DNA of 64,000 nt from JBCBCP01 sp039817385 (GCA_039817385.1 JBCBVY010000003.1:372001-436000); one strand, 5' to 3'. Positions 1 to 8,587 are shown, counted from the stretch's first letter. Program-made: numbers and translations. The notes: generated from the sequence alone by a model not told the origin.

Positions 1-414
1 TTCCTCTTCGCTGGCAGGGGCGCGAAAGCGGTCCAGCTCGACCACGGCGCGCGCTGCCAGCGCCGACAGACCCGATGCGTCGCCCACGGGGACGAGGGCC
101 AGGAACTGGCCCAGCCGCGCCAGCGCCAACCCTGGCACGGTCACTGAAGGCAGACGGCCTGCCAAAGCGGCCAGCGTTTTGGTCACCTCGTCGGGGGACG
201 TCCCCTGAAGCAGGCGGAAGGGCGGTTTGATCGTCGCGTGAAACCCGTATTTGCGGGGCGTCGCGGTGATCGCCGCCACATCCACACCCGGAAGGTCAAG
301 ATGCGCAACGCGCGCGCCCGCCACGGGATCCCAACCCAGCACTTGCGCGCCAAAGGCATGAAGCTCCGTCCCGGCCTGCGGAGTGAAATAAATGGCGTAC
401 CGATTGAATTCCAT
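1..414 (-). CDS. DUF1045 family 2H-phosphoesterase-like protein, phosphonate-associated (partial, N-terminal part)
   Basis: This is the first 138 codons of a gene that runs off the left edge. It opens at ATG 412-414 with MEFNRYAIYFTP, typical of the DUF1045 family (putative phosphonate metabolism protein, often found in phn operons). Residues 53-66 read PRKYGFHATIKPPF, and H59 with T61 forms the first HxT motif of the 2H phosphoesterase fold. The second HxT motif would lie outside the window. The exact reaction of the family is not settled; a cyclic phosphate or phosphodiester substrate is plausible. It lies 137 bp downstream of the Tm-1-like gene on the same strand, next to a phnDCE-type transporter, which supports an organophosphorus role. 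A C-P lyase operon further left is possible but not visible. Confidence 0.85.
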   Translation of the reverse strand, partial: MEFNRYAIYFTPQAGTELHAFGAQVLGWDPVAGARVAHLDLPGVDVAAITATPRKYGFHATIKPPFRLLQGTSPDEVTKTLAALAGRLPSVTVPGLALARLGQFLALVPVGDASGLSALAARAVVELDRFRAPASEEE

Positions 415-551
415 CCGCTGATCCGATCTGTGCGGCGTGGGCTTTGCATGCCAGATGTTGCAGCGCTTGCCAATTGCCAAGCGGTGTTTGGATGGCATGT
501 CACGGAATTATCTTGCGGGGCTTGCCCAGCCCTTGGGCGACGGGTCCGCGA

Positions 552-1787
552 TCAGGCTTTCACGACCCCGTCCGCGCGCCATGCATCGAAGATGTCCAGC
601 GCCTGCGCGGCAAAGCCGTCATCGTTGATGTGGTCCGCAATGTCGTGCAGCGCCACGTGATCCGGGCAGGCACGGCGCATCTCGGCGCAGAAGGCCGCCA
701 GCCCGTGCGCGTTATGCAGCGGACCGCCCGGGCGGTCCCATTCGCCCATCCCGCCCGCGGGCAGGATCAGCGCGCTGGGGCTTTGCGCGCCCGCCAGTTT
801 CGCACCGTGTTCACGCGCAACCGCGCGGCGCTGGTCCGTGTTCAGCAGGATGGAGGACAGGAGGCGGTTATGCGCGTGGCTTTCGTTGCCGCGCCATTCC
901 GGGCCAAGCGGTTGCCAGCCGATCACGTCAACAAGGTCATAGCAGCCGGGGGCGATGATCTGCGGGGTGCCGGTGCGTGCCGCGTTTGTCATCCGGTCGC
1001 TGCCCGCGCTGACAGAGGAGCCGAAGAGGTGGTTGCCGACCTCCTGGGTGCAAAAGTCGAAAACGCAGGCAAAGCGCCCCTGCGCCGCCAGCCCTTCAAA
1101 CGCGCGCCCGCCCATGCCGGTGGCGTGAAAAATCGCGACCTCAAAGCCGCGCTCCTCCAGCGCGGGTTTCAGGGCAACCATGTAGGTCAGCGCCGTCTTG
1201 CCAAGGCTCGTCATGCCAACCAGCGGGCGGGCGCCGCCTGGCGCCTCCACCGTGCGGGCGGCGCCAACGACGGCCCCCGCAGCCTGGCTGAGGGAGGATT
1301 TGCAGATCGAGTTCAGCCCGTAGAGGCCCCCGGCCCAAAGGATCATCTGGATATCCGGCGCGAGCCGTTCGGCGGGCAGCAGCGGAGAGAACGCGACCGT
1401 CGAGACCACGTACTTCGGCACGCCCAGCGGCAGCGCATTACAGACATCCAGCGCCAGGTCCGTACCCATCGTGCCGCCAAGGACGATCACGCCGTCGATC
1501 GCACCATCTGCCTGCAAGCCCCGTGCGCGGGCCGCGGCCCCGCGGGCCATGATCTGCATTGCGGCGTTTTCATCGTCGCTGGCGATGGCGGCCTCGATGC
1601 TGCTGCCTGCCGCGCGGGCCACATCATGTTTGGAGACATCAGTCGGCACCGCCGGATCGCCCAGCACACTGACATCCATTTTATGAACGCGCCCACCCGC
1701 CGCCGCGATCCGTTCGCACAGGTAGGTCAGCTCTGCGTCCTTCGTGTCGAACGTGCCGACAACGAGGATGGTCGGGGTGTCGGTCAA
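552..1787 (-). CDS. Tm-1-like ATP-binding domain protein (UPF0261 family)
   Basis: A 411-residue protein matching the usual length of UPF0261/Tm-1-like proteins. The N-terminus has the family hallmark VVGTFDTKDAEL (residues 9-20), followed by Gly-rich nucleotide-binding segments (GGTMGTDLAL and later SLGKTALTYM). The biochemical function of bacterial members is unproven; the plant homologue Tm-1 binds ATP and a viral helicase. The start is an unusual TTG (1785-1787) that overlaps the TGA of the upstream aldehyde dehydrogenase (TTGA), so the two are translationally coupled. Roseobacter members are often beside a phosphoenolpyruvate-hydrolase-like gene, but here the partner is an aldehyde dehydrogenase. 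That suggests a role in the catabolic pathway of this locus rather than a housekeeping one. Confidence 0.85.
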   Translation of the reverse strand: MTDTPTILVVGTFDTKDAELTYLCERIAAAGGRVHKMDVSVLGDPAVPTDVSKHDVARAAGSSIEAAIASDDENAAMQIMARGAAARARGLQADGAIDGVIVLGGTMGTDLALDVCNALPLGVPKYVVSTVAFSPLLPAERLAPDIQMILWAGGLYGLNSICKSSLSQAAGAVVGAARTVEAPGGARPLVGMTSLGKTALTYMVALKPALEERGFEVAIFHATGMGGRAFEGLAAQGRFACVFDFCTQEVGNHLFGSSVSAGSDRMTNAARTGTPQIIAPGCYDLVDVIGWQPLGPEWRGNESHAHNRLLSSILLNTDQRRAVAREHGAKLAGAQSPSALILPAGGMGEWDRPGGPLHNAHGLAAFCAEMRRACPDHVALHDIADHINDDGFAAQALDIFDAWRADGVVKA

Positions 1788-3271
1788 AGCTGCATCCAGG
1801 CGGTCTTGAGATCGTAGAATTTATCGAGGGCAAAGAGCGACTTGTCATAGCCATTGCCTGATTGCTTCACCCCGCCCAGCGGCACGGTCACGTCCACGCC
1901 GCCATAGGTGTTCACATGCACGACCCCGGCGCGGATGGCGCGGACCATGCGGTGGGCGCGGCTGAGATTACCGGTCCAGACCCCGGCGGCGAGGCCGTAG
2001 TCGCTCGCATTGGCGAGGCGAATGGCGTCTTCCTCATCGTCGAAGGGGGTCAGGCTGAGGATCGGGCCGAAGGCTTCCTCGCGAAAGATGTGATGCGCGG
2101 GCGCGACGTCCGACAGGACGGTCGGGGCCATATAGGTGCCGCCTGTCTCATCCAGAATGCGCTGGCCGCCGTGCCGCAGGGTCGCGCCTTCGGACGTGGC
2201 CTTTTCAACGGCGGCGAGGTTGCGGGCGAGCTGTGCTTCGTTGTTGACCGCTCCGGCTTGGGTGGCAAGGCTTAGCGGATCACCGACCACCATGTGCGCC
2301 GCGGCCTGCGCCATGCCCTCTGCAACGCGGTCATAGATGCTGCGCTGCACCAGCAGGCGGGCGGCGGCGACGCAGACCTGGCCGGAATTGCGGAAGACCC
2401 CGTTTGCGGCCACGGTGATCGCGTGATCTAGGTCTGGCGCGTCGTCGAAGAGGATGTTTGGCGACTTGCCGCCCAGCTCAAGGTAACACCGTTTGAGGTT
2501 TGACGCCGCCGCCCCCTCCAGCAGCTTGCGCCCCACCGCGCCCGAGCCGGTGAAGGCGACGACATCCACATCCATCGAATGGGACAGGGCGGCGCCCGCC
2601 TCCGGCCCCGCGCCGGTCACGACGTTCAGGACACCGTCCGGCAGGCCCGCCTCATGCGCCATCTCCACCACGCGCAAAAGGGCGAGCGACGCCATCTCCG
2701 ACGGTTTGAGGACGACCGAATTGCCCGCGGCGAGCGCAGGTGCCAGTTTCCACGCGGCGATCATCAGGGGGAAGTTCCACGGGACAATGGCCGCAACCAC
2801 GCCGATGGGTTCGCGGTGGACAAGGCCCAGCACGTCAGGCTTGGTCGGAGCGATCTGGCCGAAGGTCTTGTCGATGGCTTCGGCATAGTAGCGGATCGTG
2901 GCGGCGGCAGAGGCGGCTTCGGCTTTCAGGGCCATCGCGATCTCTGTGCCGTTGTCGCGCACGCCCAGAACGGTCAGCTCCAGCAGCGCGGCCTCGATCA
3001 GGTCGGCCCATGTCAGCAGCACCTTGCGCCGGGCTTGGGGGGACTGGTTGCGCCAGCGGCCATCTTCGAACGCGCGGCGGGCGGCGGTGACGGCGGCCTC
3101 GGCATCCGCGGTGCCGCTTTGCGCGATCCCGGTCAGGCGCGCGCCGTCCAGCGGCGAAATCACCTCCATCAGCGCGCCAGAGGCCGCTGGCTGCCACGCG
3201 CCATCTATGAGGTTGCGCCCTTCGGCGACGGGCGCATCGCGCAAGGCGTCGATCTGGTGCTGGGTTGTCAT
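1784..3271 (-). CDS. Aldehyde dehydrogenase, PuuC-like (NAD-dependent)
   Basis: A complete 495-residue ALDH superfamily enzyme that oxidises an aldehyde to an acid with NAD(P)+. Catalytic residues are all present: N166 in PWNFP, E265 in LELGGKSPN and nucleophile C300 in SGQVCVAA. The C-terminus (VKQSGNGYDKSLFALDKF) and the central section resemble gamma-glutamyl-aminobutyraldehyde dehydrogenase PuuC and related omega-aminoaldehyde enzymes. The start is set at ATG 3269-3271, which has an AAGGGGG ribosome site 5-6 nt upstream; a 40-residue upstream extension of the frame has no family character. It is the first gene of the minus-strand operon divergent from phnD. In a phosphonate setting an aldehyde such as phosphonoacetaldehyde or an aminoaldehyde could be the substrate, but the sequence does not settle this. 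Confidence 0.93.
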   Translation of the reverse strand: MTTQHQIDALRDAPVAEGRNLIDGAWQPAASGALMEVISPLDGARLTGIAQSGTADAEAAVTAARRAFEDGRWRNQSPQARRKVLLTWADLIEAALLELTVLGVRDNGTEIAMALKAEAASAAATIRYYAEAIDKTFGQIAPTKPDVLGLVHREPIGVVAAIVPWNFPLMIAAWKLAPALAAGNSVVLKPSEMASLALLRVVEMAHEAGLPDGVLNVVTGAGPEAGAALSHSMDVDVVAFTGSGAVGRKLLEGAAASNLKRCYLELGGKSPNILFDDAPDLDHAITVAANGVFRNSGQVCVAAARLLVQRSIYDRVAEGMAQAAAHMVVGDPLSLATQAGAVNNEAQLARNLAAVEKATSEGATLRHGGQRILDETGGTYMAPTVLSDVAPAHHIFREEAFGPILSLTPFDDEEDAIRLANASDYGLAAGVWTGNLSRAHRMVRAIRAGVVHVNTYGGVDVTVPLGGVKQSGNGYDKSLFALDKFYDLKTAWMQL

Positions 3272-3373
3272 CGCGGCCCCCTTTTTGTGCTGCGCAGAGT
3301 GCTGGCCAGCCCGCTTTTTTGTCAACATGGCGCATCTAACCATGCACAAGGGCACGGTACAAAGTTCATAAAC

Positions 3374-3391
3374 CTGTCGCATAACTTTCAA
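3374..3391 (+). promoter_or_regulatory. Candidate Pho box (PhoB operator)
   Basis: CTGTCGC and CTTTCAA are direct repeats spaced by the AT-rich tetranucleotide ATAA, giving the 11-nt period of a PhoB site. Together they match the CTGTCAT-N4-CTGTCAT consensus at 10 of 14 positions. The site lies 46 bp before the phnD start, in the region shared with the divergent aldehyde dehydrogenase. Phosphate-starvation control would suit a phosphonate-type operon, but this is an eye match only. Confidence 0.4.
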
Positions 3392-3437
3392 ACTTCATCC
3401 GCAACTGTCCCCGCGAGTTTGCGCAAAGGGGACAAAC

Positions 3438-4307
3438 ATGACTTTCCGTTCAATCATCGCCGGGGCCGCGCTTGCGATCTCTGCCGCGTTCACCGCTCAG
3501 GCCGAGAGCTGGAGCATTGCCGTCACCGATGTCGAAGGCATGGAGCGCCTTCAGCTGGAGTGGGGCCCGTTCAAAGAGGCGCTTGAAGCCGCCACCGGGG
3601 ACGAATTCGAGTTTTTCGCCGTGAACTCCCGCACCGCCGCGGCCGAAGCGCTGCGCGCGGAGACGGTGGATTTCGTTGTGTCCGGCCCCGCCGAATACGT
3701 CGTTATCAACAAGCTGACCAACGCCCGCCCGATCGTCGGCCTGGGCCGTCCTGACTACCACTGCGCCATCGTGGTGCGTGCGGACAGCGGCATCAACTCT
3801 GTGCAGGACCTGAAGGGTAAGACCGTGGCCTTTGGCGACATCGGGTCGACCTCGAACATGCTGTGCCCGATGCAGGTGCTGGCCGATTACGGCATCGACC
3901 CGCAGGCGGACATTGAGAAGATCCACACCTCGCGCAACATCGCACACGAGGCGTTGAAGGCGGGCGATGTTGACGCGCTTGGCTCCAACGCCAGCTCGTG
4001 GCTGCGCGTGCGCAATAAGGAAACGGACCTGCCTTACGGTTTCTTCAAGATGATCGCGCGTTCGGGTGATCTGTCCAACGACATGATCATGGTCGGCGCC
4101 CACGTGCCCGAGGACGCGGCCACGGCTGTTCAGCAGGCCATCATCGAGAACAAGACAAGCATCATCGCGGGCATCACCGCGCATGAGGAAAACGCCAAAT
4201 ATGTCGGCATGGACCTCGTGGTGATCGAAGACAGCGCATATGACTACGTCCGGTCGATGTATGCCAATGCGGGCTTCCCGCAGTTCGACAACTTCATCGG
4301 TGACTGA
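3438..4307 (+). CDS. phnD: Phosphate/phosphite/phosphonate ABC transporter substrate-binding protein (PhnD family)
   Basis: A 289-residue periplasmic binding protein. Residues 1-22 (ending in FTAQA) form a Sec signal peptide before mature ESWSIAV. Family features include a VDFVVSGPAEYVV segment, LKGKTVAFGDIGSTSNMLCP (the phosphonate-binding 'STSG' region, here STSN) and a C-terminal region with DYVRSMY. The start ATG at 3438 follows a GGGGACA ribosome site. It is the first gene of a tightly packed operon with phnC and phnE. The true ligand (phosphonate, phosphite, phosphate ester or another oxyanion) cannot be read from the sequence. The operon's PhnM-like enzyme points to an organophosphorus compound. 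Confidence 0.88.
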   Translation: MTFRSIIAGAALAISAAFTAQAESWSIAVTDVEGMERLQLEWGPFKEALEAATGDEFEFFAVNSRTAAAEALRAETVDFVVSGPAEYVVINKLTNARPIVGLGRPDYHCAIVVRADSGINSVQDLKGKTVAFGDIGSTSNMLCPMQVLADYGIDPQADIEKIHTSRNIAHEALKAGDVDALGSNASSWLRVRNKETDLPYGFFKMIARSGDLSNDMIMVGAHVPEDAATAVQQAIIENKTSIIAGITAHEENAKYVGMDLVVIEDSAYDYVRSMYANAGFPQFDNFIGD

Positions 4308-4317
4308 TCCGATAACG

Positions 4318-5109
4318 ATGCCGCGGCCCTCCCGGGCCGCCGAGACCGGGGTGCTGCGCGCCCCGGTTTTGCCTGTGGACCTGCGGGTTGAGGGGCTGGC
4401 GAAGTCTTTTGGAGACACGCACATTTTCGAAGACATTTCCTTTGGCCTCAGCCAGTCGGAGGCCGTCGCCCTTGTCGGCGCGAACGGGACGGGCAAGTCG
4501 ACCCTGCTGCGCTGTCTGATGGGGTTGATCCCGGCGGATCGGGGCCGGATCGTCACGCTTGGCACCGAGGTGACCGCCCAGCGCCCCAAAGAGCTGCGGG
4601 CGATGCGGGCGCAGATCGGCCTTGTGAGCCAGAAGCACAACCTCGTGCCCCGGCTGAGCGTTTTGTCAAACGTGGTGCAGGGCCTTTTGGGCAAATCGCC
4701 CGGCCCGCGCCATTGGAGCCAAAGCTTTGCCCCCGCCGCCGCGCGCGAGGCTGCGATGGGCGCGCTGGAAAAGGTGGGCCTTGCCCATCTGGCCGCGCGG
4801 CGGGCGGATCGCCTGTCTGGCGGGCAGTCGCAGCGGGTGGCGATTGCCCGGGCGCTGGTTGGCGCGCCAAAAATCCTGATCGCGGATGAGCCGACCGCCT
4901 CGCTGGACCCGGCGGCGGGCGAGGACGTGATGGAGCTGTTCTTTCAGCTCGCGCGGGAGGAAGGGGTCACGGTGATCTTTATCTCGCACAACATCAGCCA
5001 CGCGCTGCGCTATGGCGACCGGGTGCTGGGCCTGGCAGATCGCCGCCTGACGCTGGATTCGCGGGCCGACGCGCTGAGTGAAGCGGAATTGCGAGAGCTT
5101 TATGACTGA
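4318..5109 (+). CDS. phnC: Phosphonate-type ABC transporter ATP-binding protein (PhnC family)
   Basis: A cytoplasmic ATPase of a PhnCDE-type importer, about 263 residues. The Walker A is GANGTGKST (54-62 from the chosen start), the signature is RLSGGQSQRVAIAR, Walker B is ILIADEPTASLD, and the switch is FISHNISHAL. The segment LVSQKHNLVPRLSVLSNVVQG, with the conserved phosphonate-family LSVL..VL pattern, supports PhnC over other ATPases. Two starts are possible: ATG 4318 (chosen) or GTG 4300, which overlaps the phnD stop. Neither has a strong ribosome site. The 3' end overlaps phnE by 8 nt, implying coupled translation. Confidence 0.88.
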   Translation: MPRPSRAAETGVLRAPVLPVDLRVEGLAKSFGDTHIFEDISFGLSQSEAVALVGANGTGKSTLLRCLMGLIPADRGRIVTLGTEVTAQRPKELRAMRAQIGLVSQKHNLVPRLSVLSNVVQGLLGKSPGPRHWSQSFAPAAAREAAMGALEKVGLAHLAARRADRLSGGQSQRVAIARALVGAPKILIADEPTASLDPAAGEDVMELFFQLAREEGVTVIFISHNISHALRYGDRVLGLADRRLTLDSRADALSEAELRELYD

Positions 5110-5908
5110 CAGTGCCACTCCATCGCGGATCGAGCGCCCCTCTGCGCTCGCCTTTCTGGGCTATGCCTTAGGCGTTGTGATCATCCTGTGGTCGCTCGCG
5201 GGTTCTGGCTTTTCGATTGAAAAGGTCCTGACTTCCCCGCCACGCTTTGCCGATTTTCTTGACCGCGCCTTTCCGCCCAACCTTGAGCCGCGGGTGCTGG
5301 AGCGGCTGGGCTGGAAAATGCTGGAGACGCTGCAAATCGCTGTGGCGGGCGCGGTGCTGGGCGTGATCCTGTCGCTGCCCATCGCACTGCTGGCGGCGCG
5401 CGGGCTGATCGCGGGGCCGTGGGTGAACCAGATCGTGCGCACCGTGCTAGGCTTCATCCGCGCGGTGCCGGACATTGCCTGGGCGCTCGTGTTCGTGGTG
5501 GCGGTGGGGCTTGGCCCCTTTGCCGGTATGCTCGCGATCATGGTTGACACGATCGGCTTTTGCGGCCGTTTCTTTGCCGATGACATGGAAGGCGTAGACA
5601 AAGGTCCGGCCGAAGCGCTGACCGCGACCGGCGCGCGCAAGGTCGATGTGGTGGCCTGCGCGACCGTTCCGGCGGCGATGCCGGCCTTTGTCTCCACCTC
5701 CCTTTACGCGCTGGAGAAGGCGGTGCGGTCGTCCACGATCCTTGGCCTTGTTGGCGCGGGCGGGATCGGGATCGAGCTGAAGGTGGGTTTTGACCTTTTT
5801 GACTATCCCACCGCAATGACCGTTATTCTGATGATCGCCGTGGTTGTCATCGGGATCGAGCAAGTCTCTGGCTGGGCGCGCGCGAAGATCATAGGAGAGC
5901 AGCGATGA
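5102..5908 (+). CDS. phnE: Phosphonate-type ABC transporter permease (PhnE family)
   Basis: A 268-residue inner-membrane permease with about six hydrophobic spans (first around residues 15-37). The EAA-type coupling loop reads EALTATGARKVDVV, and the C-terminal pattern STILGLVGAGGIGIEL is diagnostic of PhnE. The start ATG 5102 lies inside the end of phnC. Only one phnE is present, whereas many phosphonate systems carry two. Its stop overlaps the next gene's ATG (ATGA), so the transporter is coupled directly to the enzymes downstream. Confidence 0.9.
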   Translation: MTDSATPSRIERPSALAFLGYALGVVIILWSLAGSGFSIEKVLTSPPRFADFLDRAFPPNLEPRVLERLGWKMLETLQIAVAGAVLGVILSLPIALLAARGLIAGPWVNQIVRTVLGFIRAVPDIAWALVFVVAVGLGPFAGMLAIMVDTIGFCGRFFADDMEGVDKGPAEALTATGARKVDVVACATVPAAMPAFVSTSLYALEKAVRSSTILGLVGAGGIGIELKVGFDLFDYPTAMTVILMIAVVVIGIEQVSGWARAKIIGEQR

Positions 5909-6555
5909 AAACCGACACAGCCGATCAGCATTGGAACGCCCACTGGGCGGGCGGCGCCGCGGAAAAGTGGACCAAAGCGGAGCCGGACGTGGCCCGCTGG
6001 GCCGGGACGTTGCAACCGGGGGCGCGGGTGCTTGACCTTGGCGCGGGCGTCGGGCGGCACGCGCTCGCGCTAGCGACGCAGGGGTTCGCGGTGACGGCTT
6101 TTGACGCGGCTGCCGAGGGGCTTGCAGTGATCGACGGTGCAGAGGCGGGCGTGGCGACGGTGCAGGGGCGGATGGACGATCTGCCGTTCGAGGATGGCGC
6201 GTTTGATCATGTGCTCAGCTGGAACGTGATCTACCACGGGGACGAGACAGTTTTGCGCGACACGATCCAGCATATCCGGCGTATCCTGAAGCCGGGCGGC
6301 ACGTTCCTGCTCACGATGCTGTCCAAGCGCCGCCTTGTCCTCGACCGTGCAAACCTGCCCGGCCCGCGCGAGATCAGCCGCAACACCTGGGTCTTTGACA
6401 GCGATATGAGCGACAAGCGGCATCCGCATTACTACTGCTCCGCCGTTGAAATGCTGGCCCTGTTCCAGGGGTTCGAAGTCCTTTGGATGGAGGACCGGGA
6501 GCATGAGCGCGCCGGCTCGTGGCACTGGCACCTGATCCTGGAGCGGCAGGCGTGA
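5905..6555 (+). CDS. Class I SAM-dependent methyltransferase
   Basis: A 216-residue soluble methyltransferase of the Methyltransf_11/25 type. Motif I is VLDLGAGVGRHALAL, an acidic end of strand beta2 is in VTAFDAA, and the post-motif segment is LPFEDGAFDHVLSWNVIYH. The gene starts in an ATGA overlap with phnE and ends in a GTGA overlap with the PhnM-like gene, so it is an integral operon member. Its substrate is unknown. Possible roles are methylating an intermediate or a dealkylation-type step; the sequence alone cannot choose. SAM methyltransferases are not core C-P lyase genes, so its fixed position here is noteworthy. Confidence 0.85.
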   Translation: MKTDTADQHWNAHWAGGAAEKWTKAEPDVARWAGTLQPGARVLDLGAGVGRHALALATQGFAVTAFDAAAEGLAVIDGAEAGVATVQGRMDDLPFEDGAFDHVLSWNVIYHGDETVLRDTIQHIRRILKPGGTFLLTMLSKRRLVLDRANLPGPREISRNTWVFDSDMSDKRHPHYYCSAVEMLALFQGFEVLWMEDREHERAGSWHWHLILERQA

Positions 6556-7769
6556 TCACCTTTACCGGCGCGACGGTTTTCCTGCCCGCAGGCCCGGAAG
6601 AGACAACCGTGACCATCGAGGATGGCGCGATCACGCGAATTGACCAGGGTGTTGTCGGCACGGAGATCGATGCCCGCGGGCAGATCCTTGCGCCCGCGAT
6701 GATCGACGTGCATGGCGACGCGTTCGAACGGCAGGTGATGCCGCGCCCGGGCGTGTTCTTTCCGACCGACACGGCGGTACTTGAGACGGACCGTCAGCTG
6801 GCCGCAAACGGGATTGCGACGGCGTATCATTCGGTCACGCTCAGCTTTGAGCCGGGGCTGCGCAGTGTCGAACGGGGGCGTGCGATGATGGAGGCGCTGC
6901 GCGATCTGGCCCCGCGCCTGACGGTCGAAAACCGGGTGCAGCTGCGGTGGGAGACCTTTGCCTTTGAGGCGCTGGAGACGCTGGACTGGGCCTTTGACGG
7001 GCCGCTGACGCCTTCGCTTGCGTTCAACGACCACCTGTCGATGGCGATGCGCAGCGCCGACACGCCAATCCAGCAGCGCCTGTTCGAACATGACCCCGAT
7101 TTCGCGCTGATGGACATGGGTGACACGGCCCTCTTCGCCGCGCGCCACGGCAAGCACGCCGCGCGGGCGGGGCTGAGCGTGGAGGACCACGCGGCGCTGG
7201 TGCGGAAGGTGTGGGAGCGGCGCGCAGCGGTTGTGCCCTGCATCCAAGAGGTGGCCGCCAAGGCGCGGGCGCGGGGCATCCCGATGCTAAGCCATGACGA
7301 CACGCAGGCGGCAACGCGCGCCTTCTACCGCGATCTGGGCGCGCGCAATGCCGAGTTCCCGATGACCCTTGGCCCCACGCGCGATGCGCGGGACGCGGGC
7401 GATATGATCGTCTTTGGCTCGCCCAACGTGGTGCGGGGCGGCAGCCATATCGGCTCCCTTTCGGCGGCGGATATGGTGGAGGACGGGCTGTGCGATATGC
7501 TGGCCTCTGATTACTACTATCCCGCGATGCTGGCCGCGGTTGCGCGGCTGGATCAAGAGCGGCGCGCGGATCGCGGGCGGCTTTGGTCGCTTGTGTCCTC
7601 CGGTCCGGCGCGGGCGATGGGCCTTGCGGACAGGGGCGAGATTGCAATTGGCAAACGTGCGGACCTTGTGCTGATCAACTGGCCAGAGGCGGGCACACCC
7701 GCCATCAGCGGCACATGGGTGGCGGGGCGCACGGCCTACCGTGCGATACCAGCGGGAGAGGCGACATGA
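6552..7769 (+). CDS. phnM: PhnM-like amidohydrolase (alpha-D-ribose 1-methylphosphonate 5-triphosphate diphosphatase family)
   Basis: A 405-residue amidohydrolase-superfamily metalloenzyme. PhnM signatures are present in order: IDVHGDAFERQVMPRPGV (H-x-D type metal motif near residue 55), SHDDT, NAEFPMT, GSPNVVRGGSHIGSLS and LASDYYYPAML. In C-P lyase pathways PhnM removes pyrophosphate from ribose methylphosphonate triphosphate. Relative to E. coli PhnM as I recall it, the metal motif reads DVHGD rather than ELHTD and the mid-region differs, so the substrate may differ. The start is GTG 6552 in a GTGA overlap with the methyltransferase stop. No phnG-L genes are in the window, so its canonical substrate supply is missing or lies elsewhere. 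Confidence 0.82.
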   Translation: MITFTGATVFLPAGPEETTVTIEDGAITRIDQGVVGTEIDARGQILAPAMIDVHGDAFERQVMPRPGVFFPTDTAVLETDRQLAANGIATAYHSVTLSFEPGLRSVERGRAMMEALRDLAPRLTVENRVQLRWETFAFEALETLDWAFDGPLTPSLAFNDHLSMAMRSADTPIQQRLFEHDPDFALMDMGDTALFAARHGKHAARAGLSVEDHAALVRKVWERRAAVVPCIQEVAAKARARGIPMLSHDDTQAATRAFYRDLGARNAEFPMTLGPTRDARDAGDMIVFGSPNVVRGGSHIGSLSAADMVEDGLCDMLASDYYYPAMLAAVARLDQERRADRGRLWSLVSSGPARAMGLADRGEIAIGKRADLVLINWPEAGTPAISGTWVAGRTAYRAIPAGEAT

Positions 7770-8581
7770 CACCTGTGAAGATTGGCGCCTGTCTGAAGAT
7801 CGAAGAGATCGCCGCGCACCGGAACTGGCTGTTTGATGCCGCGCGCGACATTGAGCTTCAGGACTTCATGAGCCCTGCCGCGCTTGGCCCGGACCGGGGC
7901 GCGCTGATCGCTGCCGCGCGCGCGGCGCTGGACGGGCATGAAGGGCGGGTGGGGATTCACGGCCCCTTCGAAGGGCTCGATGTGGACAACAAGGACGCGG
8001 AGCTGCGCCCGATCATCACCGCGCGGTTCATCGCCGCGCTGGAGGCGGCGGAGGCGGTTGGCGCGCGGCAGGTCGTGCTGCATTCGCCCTACACGGCCTG
8101 GTATCAGAACAACCTGCTGTGCTGGGACGGCTATGCGGCGACCAAGCTGGCGCGCATCCACGACGTACTGGCGCCGGTGGTGCGCCGTGCGGAGGCGGCA
8201 GGCATCACGCTGGTGATCGAGAACATTCAGGACGTGGACCCGGCCACCCGGCGGATGATAGTGGACAGCTTTGACAGCAGCGCCGTCGCCTTGTCCGTGG
8301 ATACCGGCCATGCCCAACTGGCGCATCGGGCGGCGGGCGCGCCGCCGGTGGACTATTTCATCCGCGACGCGGGGGCGCAGCTGCGCCACGTGCATGTGCA
8401 GGATGTGGACGGCCACGCAGATCGCCACTGGGCGCCCGGAGACGGGGAAATCCCGTGGGCGGCGGTGTTCCGGGCGCTGGCGGAGTGTGATGCTGCCCCG
8501 CACATCGTGCTGGAGCTGCGGGACAAGGGCGACATCCCCAAGGGCTTTGCGCATCTGGCGGCGCTAGGGCTGGTCGCGTAG
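7766..8581 (+). CDS. Sugar phosphate isomerase/epimerase-like TIM-barrel protein (AP endonuclease 2 family)
   Basis: A 271-residue xylose-isomerase-like TIM barrel. Likely metal or active-site strands include VGIHGPFEG, VVLHSPYTAW, LVIENIQD (Glu), LSVDTGHAQL (Asp/His), LRHVHVQDVDG (His) and HIVLELRD (Glu), the usual spread of metal ligands in this fold. The start ATG 7766 overlaps the PhnM-like stop (ATGA). It is the last gene of the phnDCE operon. By family, a sugar or sugar-phosphate intermediate is likely rearranged or hydrolysed. This fits a pathway releasing a ribose- or glycerol-linked product, but the reaction is not deducible. Confidence 0.82.
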   Translation: MTPVKIGACLKIEEIAAHRNWLFDAARDIELQDFMSPAALGPDRGALIAAARAALDGHEGRVGIHGPFEGLDVDNKDAELRPIITARFIAALEAAEAVGARQVVLHSPYTAWYQNNLLCWDGYAATKLARIHDVLAPVVRRAEAAGITLVIENIQDVDPATRRMIVDSFDSSAVALSVDTGHAQLAHRAAGAPPVDYFIRDAGAQLRHVHVQDVDGHADRHWAPGDGEIPWAAVFRALAECDAAPHIVLELRDKGDIPKGFAHLAALGLVA

Positions 8582-8587
8582 GCGCCC

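Noticed and set aside
444..1817. A 457-codon open frame on the plus strand
   Set aside because: It mirrors the Tm-1-like gene; the minus-strand product shows clear family motifs and the plus frame none.
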